Under the pieces are notes generated by a model. That model was not told where the DNA came from. It did no database searches and saw nothing but the letters and a program-made list of their open reading frames with translations. Shown here piece by piece: positions 45,301 to 55,650 of a DNA stretch of 64,000 nucleotides. This stretch comes from Lytechinus variegatus. Taxonomy: Eukaryota; Echinodermata; Echinoidea; Temnopleuroida; Toxopneustidae. The translations under genes were made by a program, and so were the position numbers. The stretch's first letter is position 1, and each line of letters opens with the position of its first letter. The stretch spans positions 17,913,736-17,977,735 of the forward strand of contig NC_054741.1 of assembly GCF_018143015.1 (NCBI RefSeq). The letters run 5' to 3'.

Positions 45301-47559
45301 AGAAATAGTGAGTGAAGGACATCATCGACTCTCTCATTTGCATATTGCCGAGTTGGGCATTTAACTGTTTTGTGAAAAATAAGCGAAATTTAAAAATTTC
45401 ATAACTTTCTTATTTTACATCCGATTTCAATGAAATTTGCAGCGCTATGTTTGTTTGATTTTTCTCTATCGATTCAAGTCAACAATTGTCTGGGGTGGAC
45501 TTTACCTTTAATAGCGCTAATCATCAACCTTCGAAAATTGGCATTCTTGTGTATTTCACCGGGCTCAAGACCATGACGTTTTGTTGTATAAGAAGCGTTG
45601 TGATTACATAGGTTTGTACATAGAAAAAAAACAAGTGAATTCTATGCTTTCCAGATTTACGTAATTTATTTTCTTCACTTCTATATAGAAAAGTCTTTTC
45701 CCGCCAGCTTGTGATGAGGATATCTACAGCTTCGGACTAGTTTTTGCCATGTTTTATTCCCCACTTGTTTAGATATGTAACTACATTCCTGACAAAGCGA
45801 TTTAGGACCAATAATAGCCAAGCAAAAAATTAACATAGTAAAGAGTTGAATGTTTCCATCCACTTGAGCACAGGATAATTGTCAGTGACATTTTCCTCTG
45901 CAAATTGAAGAAACATAAAATTCAGGCCCCGTTAACAAGCTCGATAAACATGAGAAAGCCTATTGTCGAAACCCTATAATTCGTGGTTGTCATTAAACTG
46001 CTCAGCTGTAAAGCTGAGAATATGCATAAAATTTCCCATTTATTATTCAGCTTATATATTTACCATTAAGTCATTTTCACTTCTAGCTCCATTCTGGGTC
46101 TTTTAAGTTTTCCTTTTTATTTGTGTTAACATCAATAAATAAATTTTTGGTAACGATAAACAAGCTGACATGATGATATGTACTTACTTTTGCTTGGATT
46201 TTGATTGGTCTGACCCGCAGCAAATGCCGAAAACATAAGAAAGATACCTCCCTTAAGAAAAAGGGAAAAATCATATTTTTATAACAGTAATCATTCAGAA
46301 TTTGGCATATAACATATATTCATGCCTGTTTGTAATGCTAATGTTGGTTCTCGACCTCATTGAGGAGGGCAAATTAGATAAAATATCAAGATCCAAATTT
46401 GCTCGCAGGAAATACAGACAATTATATTTCGGTATATAGGGAAGTGGGGAGGGGAAGGGGCTGCAACCATACATAAATTTAGTTTATTTTTAAGATTTAT
46501 CAAAGCACCTGTCTAGCTAAATTAGAATGAGATGACACCAGACGTTGGACTGCACTGACTAATATGAAAACGAAAAAACCCAAGGTTAACTGAAATATGT
46601 GTTGGCCAATGTTTTGTTTGGTTGTTTTCAAAAGGATTGCTTTCGTAAGTCAAATAGCATACTTTACAATCTATGAAAAAAAGTGACTTGTTTTCCATTA
46701 AAAAATAATAGAATATGAATACTAGAAATAATGATAGTTACATTTATATAGCGCTTATTACATTTCAATTATTATTACCCCGGTCATCGGATCCTGACAT
46801 GCCCGCACACAATGTATGCACTTTCTCCACTCCCTGGGGAACATTCCAACAAGAGTTCAAATACTCAATTGCTAGGTATACTATACATAGGCTTTCGCAT
46901 CCTACCGGGTACCCATATAACACCTGGGTGGAGAATGGCAAAGTGTGGATTAACGCCTTGCCAAAGGACGGTAGGCCATGATGGGATTCGAACACGCGAC
47001 CCTCTGATTGCAAGGCGAGAGTCAGAACCGCTACACCAAGACGCTTCCAAAATGCGAATGTATTCGTTTAAATGTCAATTTGTATTTTTTTTTTACAATT
47101 TTATTTCATCCTGAAATAGAATTTTCATCTACTAAAGTATCCAGTTAAATCTGAAATTGGTTTTAGGGTTAAGATTTTTCTCCATGCACAATTTAACACG
47201 TTTGAACATGATAAAGCATAAACTAAATACATGTATATTGTTAAACTATTAATGCCTTCGGCAGATAAATCTCCATAAAAGCATACAACGATGCGCTTGA
47301 TCATTTTTTACGAACCCTATTGATTAAAAATTGATTAAAACATGTTATGGGGCTATAGCAACAGGATAAGTTTTCTCTTCTTAAATCGCAAACACGTCTA
47401 AAAAACTAAGAATTTGAATTCATGTATCCGGTAAGAATTATTACCAAATCGATGGTGTTAAACAAAAACTAATGATGTAGGCCCAACTTTATATTGAAAA
47501 AAGAGCTATAAATAGGATTAAATGAATATACTTACATATGTCACCCAAGTTACAGGCAT
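41273..47559 (-). CDS. Lectin-like gene C: secreted CTLD-CTLD-PAN protein (376 aa, six exons)
   Basis: Exons in transcript order: 47536-47559, 46188-46251, 43805-44203, 43449-43613, 42558-42785, 41273-41523. All GT-AG, with phases as in A and B; exon 2 uses a TTAAG rather than TTCAG acceptor. The signal peptide reads MPVTWVTYGGIFLMFSAFAA. CTLD1 reads LTNWDSVENGAQNVGADC and YRWNDHNC, again ENG instead of EPN/QPD. CTLD2 begins ESVCAGLDLFNSSCYY, and its second half is two codons shorter than in A (KQTEYTSWNALRC). The PAN domain has RCASLCTYHQECVSFAY. The exon 3 product carries several charge changes relative to A and B (e.g. SRLVDIASIEEDAFIRSLALAQNK), making C the most diverged of the complete three in CTLD1. 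Confidence 0.88.
41720..42378. repeat. (GTA)n microsatellite, intron 5 of gene C
   Basis: About 660 bp of GTA/ATA/GTG trinucleotides, the longest of the three homologous tracts. It yields spurious poly-Val, poly-Tyr and poly-Leu ORFs. Confidence 0.9.
44625..45509. mobile_element. MITE with long (about 150 bp) inverted ends, intron 2 of gene C
   Basis: The left end AAAGGACAAGTCCACCCC and the inverted right end AAAGGTAAAGTCCACCCC begin arms that stay alike for about 150 bp (AAATTTCAT..GATCGGATG, AAATAAGAAAGTTATGA, TTCACAAAAC). The matching intron in gene B (about 27190) lacks it. A hAT-type element (44940-45209) sits in the middle. Superfamily unknown; the flanking TA could be its target. Confidence 0.8.
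44940..45209. mobile_element. Short hAT-type element nested in a MITE
   Basis: Flanked by a perfect 8-bp duplication ATTGTAGC (44932-44939, 45210-45217). The right end reads GGTACGCTACTG, related to the TACGCCACTG end of the element at 9988-11450; the left end has decayed into a G-run. The body is C-rich with GACTAGCTTGAAGACC-type words. Confidence 0.75.
46731..47046 (-). mobile_element. tRNA-derived SINE with LINE-like tail, intron 1 of gene C
   Basis: On the minus strand it starts GCGTCTTGGTGTAGCGGTTC, with TTGCAAT in the anticodon-loop position and GTGTTCGAATCCCATC as box B. A body follows (GGCAAGGCGTTAATCCACAC, CCCAGGGAGTGGAGAAAGTG). The 3' end is AAGCGCTATATAAATGTAAC. Homologous in position to 29275-29596, so it inserted before the B/C split. 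Confidence 0.78.
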
Positions 47560-47639
47560 CTTTCGGTTTAAATCCAATAGTTCAAAGAAGAAAATCTGTA
47601 TAATATCTGTCTCTGTGATTCATATAGTAACGGGTCATC

Positions 47640-47695
47640 GAAATTTATGGTAAAGCGATCTTCCAGCGAAACGCATAACAGCACCCCGAGAGAAT
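47640..47695 (-). promoter_or_regulatory. Candidate core promoter of lectin gene C
   Basis: On the minus strand CATAAATTTC (47640-47649) lies in the same conserved block as in genes A and B, upstream of CACAGAGACAGA. TATA function inferred from spacing and conservation only. Confidence 0.4.
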
Positions 47696-49198
47696 TAAAT
47701 TGAGTATGAATATCACACATCCAGGAAAATGATTTAAATTGATGTAGGTTTATTGATTACCAATGATATTGATGCCGGTGCTAATAAAATACTCTCCCCG
47801 TCGCGGGATTTTAACCGCGCAAGGCCTATAGAACAAAAAGTATTTGAAGGGGTCTATCGCTAGTTGTCAGTTCCTCAGAGCTTGTCAACACCAGCAAGTC
47901 TAAGATTATCACTCTAGTCTTCTACCATTACAAAACGATATAATGTGTGATCTGTATATTCATTAAAGTGTCGTGTTAAATTCGGATGACTCTGATATAT
48001 AGAAAAAAGCTTGAAGATTTGGGGGAAATGAGGCGTGAACCTCGAGTGCATTTCTCGATTATTTGCCGTCTTTCCTTGATCGTGATTGGCTACAGAGCAC
48101 AGTTCCTATGGAAACTAGCGGGTGAAAATGCCCTCTAGTACTTCATCTGACTCCCCTCCCCCATCTAATATGTAGGCCTATAGACATAGGTACAGTATAT
48201 AAGCATAAATGATCTGATTTTTTCATTGAATTAATGCCTGACCCATTTCAATCTATTATCGAATACAATAAACTTTTTGCCATCTTGATACAAGGACGTG
48301 AATTTATTGTACTGACATTTCGCATTATTGGCAGATGATCAGATGATTAGGCAATTATCGGTTTTCAGATGTGTGGTGCCGATTCATCAACATAAAATTA
48401 TTAAAATGGTAATATCATTTATCGCGAGAGAATGTATGGTGTCGAATATTGGTCTATTTGTTATTACACCACGGTGAATTCTAATAAAGTTAATGGCTTG
48501 AGTGCAATCTTCATTTTTAACTTCATTTGCGGCATTTATACTGAAGTTGAATTTTTAATGTAATTCTATAAATCAATTTATTAATTATATTATTAACTGA
48601 GTAATTCTAGTTTGAGTACAATCCCACTTTTAAACTTCATTTGCCTCGTGAATTTTGTAGTTATTTTTTAAATGTAATTCTATATATTAAGATATAATTT
48701 GCAAATTAACTAATTCATATAATGAGTTGCATAATGTACCAGGTTTCAAAGTAAAATTCGAAACGATCATCATGACATTGAAATGGGCATTTCTAGAATC
48801 AGATGTGAAGAAGAAGTCCTGGGGACTTCTTAACCAATTTTTATGATAAGCACATTAATTTTCATCAATGTAAAAGCATCAGTCATAATGCCATTTTATG
48901 TGAATATGTTCCAGGACTCAATCCCTATTGAGGGTATGTAATGCCTCTCTTAGTATAGTCCCCTAATAAATAGTTCCATAAAATTAGAATAATTGGGGTT
49001 ATATTTTTTATGAACAGCGTTAATCTATTCCTCCATTTCTTTCTCCCCATCTCGTTTTTTCTCACATGAAGCAACTTTCAAGTACTATAGACCCAAAATG
49101 CAAACACATGTGATATACCAAAGTAACGTACAAAGCAATTCATTTTAAAGGAAACTCCTAATAAAATATTATTGTTACGATTAATGATGATTTTTCTA
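47696..49198. other. Conserved upstream flank of gene C
   Basis: AT-rich, aligned with 30.55-32.27 kb and 12.43-13.88 kb. No gene or element recognised. Confidence 0.55.
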
Positions 49199-49239
49199 CA
49201 GTTGCTGACCAAAATGAAGTTATAAAAATGTTAGCAGCC

Positions 49240-49312
49240 TGCCCCGTGTGAGGATCGAACTCACGACCTTCAGATTATGAGACTGACGCGCTGCCTACTG
49301 CGCTAACGAGGC
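49240..49312 (-). tRNA. tRNA-Met (CAU), elongator type, copy 1
   Basis: 73 nt, intronless. Begins GCCTCGTTAGCGCAGTAGG (box A), with loop CTCATAA giving anticodon CAU and GAGTTCGATCCTC (box B/T arm). All four stems pair, with one U-G pair in the acceptor stem as in vertebrate elongator tRNA-Met. A TTTTT terminator lies about 10 nt downstream on the minus strand. Confidence 0.97.
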
Positions 49313-50517
49313 CGCTGAAAGTAATGCAAACTTTCAGTCATTTGCAAATAAATAAAATCATCTTCACTCGTCACTATTTACAATAAAATGCACTAAGAAA
49401 TAGGGTTGCAAGAAAGGTGTAACTTTGCGGGAAAAGGTGCAGAGCAACTAATCGAGTATAGTTGCAACTTTGACTCACCACTGCGCCTGCCCAGGCCCGC
49501 GGCTGGCGGCAGGGTGCAAGTTTGAACCCCCTGTATAGTCTAAGATGCTGTCGCAAAGTTTAACCTGCTCGGCAATAAAAAAAGACAATTTTTTTTGTTT
49601 ACGTGTGCGTTCCAGTGTGCATCTTGTATACGTGTATAATGACAGTAAAATTGTGTTTTTCAATTGCAAAATTGAGCCTAAATTATGTCGCAGAAACCTT
49701 ATAGGATCTGGGAACACAGAATACGTAGAAATCGTAGGTGTTGAGGGGTTAGTTAAATTAAAAAAATGCACAATTCGCATGTTTTACGAACATGTTACGA
49801 TTGTCACGATTGTTTTGGGGAAAATTAATTGTAAGAAAAATTGTCTAAACATGATTTTTAGTTTTATTTTGGGAATCCGGTTGTTTGGCAAAGATTATAA
49901 TTTCGGTAACTGTTTTATCAAACTTTTTAGAAATATTTGAATATGGGGTACCAGCCATTTTGCTTAGGTGTGTGTTTTAAAGCTTTAGTCAAACCCATTC
50001 CACGTGATCCACCATTTCCTATCTGAGCAAATTGATTATTTTGAAATAAAATGTAGAGTTAGAATGGATTAAGGCAATGTTAACCAATCCCAATTTTACA
50101 GTTTTATATAAGGCTGATGTGAAACCCCCCCCCCCTCAGCTGTGTAAGTTACTGGATATGGTCTTTCGAAAAAGCTCATTTGTAGACTACTTTATACTTT
50201 GCATGACTGAACATATTTAACTTCCTGAGTTACCGATGACTTTTCAATCACTCCATAATGTAAAAAAAAAGAAAATTATTGAATAGTTGTCTTTCAGATT
50301 AATCTATTAATTCATTCCAGTATCGGGGGTACCAGTGATGACGTCATAGTGGCGGTGAGGAGGGCAGAGGGCGGGTTTGGTTACAAACTGATGTAAAGAT
50401 GGTTTGAAAACGAAGTTATCAGTTGCAACGTCATATGCGTGCAGTTTTCTAATATGCATTGTTCAGAAAAAGACCAAGAGTTGCGACCAAAATTCAATTA
50501 AAAAAATGGTAGCAGCC

Positions 50518-50590
50518 TGCCTCGTGTGAGGATCGAACTCACGACCTTCAGATTATGAGACTGACGCGCTGCCTACTGCGCTAACGAGGC
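50518..50590 (-). tRNA. tRNA-Met (CAU), elongator type, copy 2
   Basis: Same as copy 1 except that the 3' acceptor strand is ACGAGGC, giving a fully Watson-Crick acceptor stem. T7 terminator downstream. Confidence 0.97.
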
Positions 50591-51789
50591 CGCTGAAGGT
50601 AATAAAAACTTTCAGTCATTTGCAAATAGATAAAATCATCTTCACTATTTACAATGAAATGCACTAAGAAATAGGGTTGCAAGAAAGGTGCAACTTTGCG
50701 GGAAAAGGTGCAGAGCAACTAATCGAGTATAGTTGCAACTTTGACTCACCACTGCGCCTGCCCAGGCCCGCGGCTGGCGGCAGGGTGCAAGTTTGAACCC
50801 CCTGTATAGTCTAAGATGCTGTCGCAAAGTTTAACCTGCTCGGCAATAAAAAAATAATTTTTTTTGTTTACGTGCGCGTTCCAGTGTGCATCTTGTATAC
50901 GTGTATAATGACAGTAAAATTGTGTTTTTCAATTGCAAAATTGAGCCTAAATTATGTCGCAGAAACCTTATAGGATCTGGGAACACAGAATACGTAGAAA
51001 TCGTAGGTGTTGAGGGGTTAGTTAAATTAAAAAAATGCACAATTCGCATGTTTTACGAACATGTTACGATTGTCACGATTGTTTTGGGGAAAATTAATTG
51101 TAAGAAAAATTGTCTAAACATGATTTTTAGTTTTATTTTGGGAATCCGGTTGTTTGGCAAAGATTATAATTTCGGTAACTGTTTTATCAAACTTTTTAGA
51201 AATATTTGAATATGGGGTACCAGCCATTTTGCTTAGGTGTGTGTTTTAAAGCTTTAGTCAAACCCATTCCACGTGATCCACCATTTCCTATCTGAGCAAA
51301 TTGATTATTTTGAAATAAAATGTAGAGTTAGAATGGATTAAGGCAATGTTAACCAATCCCAATTTTACAGTTTCATATAAGGCTGATGTGAAACTCCCCC
51401 CCCCCCCTCAGCTGTGTAAGTTACTGGATATGGTCTTTCGAAAAAGCTCATTTGTAGACTACTTTATACTTTGCATGACTGAACATATTTAACTTCCTGA
51501 GTTACCGATGACTGTTCAATCACTCCATAATGTAAAAAAAAGAAAATTATTGAATAGTTGTCTTTCAGATTAATCTATTAATTCATTCCAGTATCGGGGG
51601 TACCAGTGATGACGTCATAGTGGCGGTGAGGAGGGCAGAGGGCGGGTTTGGTTACAAACTGATGTAAAGATGGTTTGAAAACGAAGTTATCAGTTGCAAC
51701 GTCATATGCGTGCAGTTTTCTAATATGCATTGTTCAGAAAAAGACCAAGAGTTGCGACCAAAATTCAATTAAAAAAAATGGTAGCAGCC

Positions 51790-51862
51790 TGCCCCGTGTG
51801 AGGATCGAACTCACGACCTTCAGATTATGAGACTGACGCGCTGCCTACTGCGCTAACGAGGC
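51790..51862 (-). tRNA. tRNA-Met (CAU), elongator type, copy 3
   Basis: Identical to copy 1 (ACGGGGC acceptor strand). Terminator of eight T residues on the minus strand. Confidence 0.97.
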
Positions 51863-53071
51863 CGCTGAAAGTAATGCAAACTTTCAGTCATTTGCAAATA
51901 AATAAAATCATCTTCACTCGTCACTATTTACAATAAAATGCACTAAGAAATAGGGTTGCAAGAAAGGTGCAACTTTGCGGGAAAAGGTGCAGAGCAACTA
52001 ATCGAGTATAGTTGCAACTTTGACTCACCACTGCGCCTGCCCAGGCCCGCGGCTGGCGGCAGGGTGCAAGTTTGAACCCCCTGTATAGTCTAAGATGCTG
52101 TCGCAAAGTTTAACCTGCTCGGCAATAAAAAAAGACAATTTTTTTTGTTTACGTGTGCGTTCCAGTGTGCATCTTGTATACGTGTATAATAATGACAGTA
52201 AAATTGTGTTTTTCAATTGCAAAATTGAGCCTAAATTATGTCGCAGAAACCTTATAGGATCTGGGAACACAGAATACGTAGAAATCGTAGGTGTTGAGGG
52301 GTTAGTTAAATTAAAAAAATGCACAATTCGCATGTTTTACGAACATGTTACGATTGCCACGATTGTTTTGGGGAAAATTAATTGTAAGCAAAATTGTCTA
52401 AACATGATTTTTAGTTTTATTTTGGGAATCCGGTTTTTCGGCAAAGATTATAATTTCGGTAACTGTTTTATCAAACTTTTTAGAAATATTTGAATATGGG
52501 GTACCAGCCATTTTGCTTAGGTGTGTGTTTTAAAGCTTTAGTCAAACCCATTCCACGTGATCCACCATTTCCTATCTGAGCAAATTGATTATTTTGAAAT
52601 AAAATGTAGAGTTAGAATGGATTAAGGCAATGTTAACCAATCCCAATTTTACAGTTTTATATAAGGCTGATGTGAAACTCCCCCCCCCCTCAGCTGTGTA
52701 AGTTACTGGATATGGTCTTTCGAAAAAGCTCATTTGTAGACTACTTTATACTTTGCATGACTGAACATATTTAACTTCCTGAGTTACCGATGACTTTTCA
52801 ATCACTCCATAATGTAAAAAAAAAGAAAATTATTGAATAGTTGTCTTTCAGATTAATCTATTAATTCATTCCAGTATCGGGGGTACCAGTGATGACGTCA
52901 TAGTGGCGGTGAGGAGGGCAGAGGGCGGGTTTGGTTACAAACTGATGTAAAGATGGTTTGAAAACGAAGTTATCAGTTGCAACGTCATATGCGTGCAGTT
53001 TTCTAATATGCATTGTTCAGAAAAAGACCAAGAGTTGCGACCAAAATTCAATTAAAAAAATGGTAGCAGCC

Positions 53072-53144
53072 TGCCTCGTGTGAGGATCGAACTCACGACC
53101 TTCAGATTATGAGACTGACGCGCTGCCTACTGCGCTAACGAGGC
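53072..53144 (-). tRNA. tRNA-Met (CAU), elongator type, copy 4
   Basis: Identical to copy 2 (ACGAGGC acceptor strand), with a T-run terminator. Confidence 0.97.
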
Positions 53145-53969
53145 CGCTGAAAGTAATGCAAACTTTCAGTCATTTGCAAATAGATAAAATCATCTTCACT
53201 ATTTACAATAAAATGCACTAAGAAATAGGGTTGCAAGAAAGGTGTAACTTTGCGGGAAAAGGTGCAGAGCAACTAATCGAGTATAGTTGCAACTTTGACT
53301 CACCACTGCGCCTGCCCAGGCCCGCGGCTGGCGGCAGGGTGCAAGTTTGAACCCCCTGTATAGTCTAAGATGCTGTCGCAAAGTTTAACCTGCTCGGCAA
53401 TAAAAAAAGACAATTTTTTTTTTGTTTACGTGTGCGTTCCAGTGTGCATCTTGTATACGTGTATAATGACAGTAAAATTGTGTTTTTCAATTGCAAAATT
53501 GAGCCTAAATTATGTCGCAGAAACCTTATAGGATCTGGGAACACAGAATACGTAGAAATCGTAGGTGTTGAGGGGTTAGTTAAATTAAAAAAATGCACAA
53601 TTCGCATGTTTTACGAACATGTTACGATTGTCACGATTGTTTTGGGGAAAATTAATTGTAAGAAAAATTGTCTAAACATGATTTTTAGTTTTATTTTGGG
53701 AATCCGTTTGTTGTAAAAAAAAAGAAAATTATTGAATAGTTGTCTTTCAGATTAATCTATTAATTCATTCCAGTATCGGGGTACCAGTGATGACGTCATA
53801 GTGGCGGTGAGGAGGGCAGAGGGCGGGTTTGGTTACAAACTGATGTAAAGATGGTTTGAAATCGAAGTTATCAGTTGCAACGTCATATGCGTGCAGTTTT
53901 CTAATATGCATTGTTCAGAAAAAGACAAAGACTTGCGACCAAAATTCAATTTAAAAAATGGTAGCAGCC

Positions 53970-54042
53970 TGCCTCGTGTGAGGATCGAACTCACGACCTT
54001 CAGATTATGAGACTGACGCGCTGCCTACTGCGCTAACGAGGC
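53970..54042 (-). tRNA. tRNA-Met (CAU), elongator type, copy 5
   Basis: Identical to copy 2; the last copy of the array, with only about 20 bp of array sequence kept on its 5' side before the neighbouring DNA begins. Confidence 0.97.
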
Positions 54043-54135
54043 CGCTGAAGGTAATAAAAACTTTTAAAAAACAGTATCGTATAAAAATCAATCTGAGTTT
54101 CGCTGGCTATTTGTTTTGAGATTATTGGATATATA

Positions 54136-55650
54136 GGCGCTGTCACACCTTGGCGTTTTAGACAGCGTATGCCCGACGTATGAGGAATTTGGCGAATACG
54201 CTGGCGTACGTCGAATACGTTACGGGTAAGTTTTGCATACGTTGAGAGTACGCTAAAACACGCTGGTATACGTCGTCATACGGCGAGGTCGTCGAAAAGT
54301 TTTGTGCAAGCACAAAATTTTTCGACGTATGCCAGCGTATGGCTCATACGTCCCGCATACGCGGGTCATAAGTTGTAGGCAAGTTACGCGATCGTTGATA
54401 CACGTTGACACGCGTTAGTCGAGCGGCAGCATTTTTTTAGGCTACGACACGTGTTCGTCAGCTGCCGCGCGCTATGCGTAAAGGTGGTGTCACACCTTGG
54501 CGTTTTAGACAGCGTATGCCCGACGTATCAAAATTTCTCTAAAACGTCAGCATACGCTGAACTTTGATTTTTTTTTTAACTCTGGGCGTATACTTAGCGT
54601 ATTCATAACGAGTTGGACGTATACACAACGTATTAGTAACTTATATCGAACGCTTCGTTAACTATTTCCAACGAATGCTTAGCGTATTGCTGGCGTACAC
54701 AACTTATGCCCCACGATAGCCTAACTTACGCATAGCGCGCGGCAGCGTATCGCTGACGAACACGTGTCATAGCCTATAAAAAGGCTGCCCTCGACTATTC
54801 AAATCATAACCGCACGATACATCACCGTATCAACACCACCGCCATGCCGAAGAAAACTCCTGTGAACCCCACCTTTGTATACCAATTCCTATAAACGTTG
54901 TCAATACGCCATTATACGGTACCTGTAAGTTATAAACACGTTCAGTAAGTTTTGTGGTCATCCGGAGCACGTCTTCATACGTCAATATACGTTGGAGTTA
55001 AGTTACACATACGTTCAAAGCACGTTACTCATAGGTTAGAAGTAAGTTTTAGGGTATGCTGGACATTATCTCGACGTACATCGACTTATGAGTAACTTAC
55101 GAGTAACGTGTGTCAACGTGTATCAACGATCGCGTAACTTGCCTACAACTTATGGCCCGCGTATGCGGGACGTAGAGCCATACGCTGGCATACGTCGAAA
55201 AATTTTGTGCTTGCACAAAATTTTTCGACGACCTCGCCGTATGACGACGTATACCAGCGTGTTTTAGCGTACTCTTAACGTATGCAAAACTTACCCGTAA
55301 CGTATTCGACGTACGCCAGCGTATTCGCCAAATTCCTCATACATGTACGTCGGGCATACGCTGTCTAAAACGCCAAGGTGTGACAGCGCCTTAAGTTAGG
55401 CTATCGTAGGGCATAAGTTGTGTACGCCAGCAATACGCTAAGCATTCGTTGGAATACGTTACTTATAAGTTAACGAAGCGTTCGATATAAGTTACTAATA
55501 CGTTATGTGTACGTCCAACTCGTTATGAATACGTTAAGTATACGCCCAGAGTTGAAAAAAAAACAACAAAGTTCAGCGTATGCCGACGTTTTAGAGAAAT
55601 TTTGATACGTCGGGCATACGCTGTCTAAAACGCCAAGGTGTGACAGCGCC
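54136..55650. mobile_element. Composite of interlocked long inverted repeats (MITE-like, GTCACACCTTGGCG ends)
   Basis: Arm A (54136 to about 54410) is inverted at about 55110-55390. Arm B (54483-54728) is inverted at 55391-55650. A third pair flanks B (about 54425-54482 and 54725-54777). Order: A, C, B, C', middle, A', B'. Arms A and B share the end RTGTCACACCTTGGCGTTTT and are full of CGTATGC/ACGTATAC words. It reads as two overlapping elements of one family or an element inserted in a relative. Superfamily unproven; ends recall the Harbinger at 16191. Confidence 0.85.
54773..54895 (+). promoter_or_regulatory. TATA promoter and ATG stub inside the palindromic composite
   Basis: CTATAAAAAGGCTGCC is followed about 65 bp later by ACCACCGCCATGCC, a strong start context, opening MPKKTPVNPTFVYQFL-stop (ATG at 54843). 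This looks like the 5' end of a gene, perhaps of the parent transposon, kept after the rest was deleted. Not recognised as a known protein. Confidence 0.4.

Larger units (their letters stand above)
40791..49198 (-). repeat. Segmental duplication unit C (lectin gene C plus upstream region)
   Basis: Third and shortest unit; aligns with the 3' flank, gene and upstream region of A and B. It breaks off at about 49198 (GATTAATGATGATTTTT), just where A and B continue into the tRNA-derived SINE, and is followed by the tRNA-Met array. Confidence 0.7.
49199..54060 (-). repeat. Tandem array of about 1.28-kb units, each with one tRNA-Met gene
   Basis: Distances between successive tRNA 5' ends are 1278, 1272, 1282 and 898 bp; the last spacer has lost about 380 bp after about 53712. 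Spacers are nearly identical. Details alternate: units 1 and 3 share CTTCACTCGTCACTATTTAC and a GGGGC acceptor strand, while unit 2 and later ones have CTTCACTATTTAC and GAGGC. Each spacer holds a GC-rich patch (about 49480-49515), GTGATGACGTCATAG (a CRE-like palindrome) and a spurious ORF of about 131 codons. Confidence 0.92.

Noticed and set aside
49545-49940. Open frame of 131 codons repeated in the tRNA spacers
   Set aside because: It survives only because the units are near-identical copies. Copy 2 lacks the first part, copy 4 is cut by a deletion, and the protein has no recognisable domain or codon bias.
49199-54060. CRISPR-like or satellite array
   Set aside because: Regular spacing is due to 1.28-kb tRNA units in a eukaryotic genome; there are no short spacers between short repeats.
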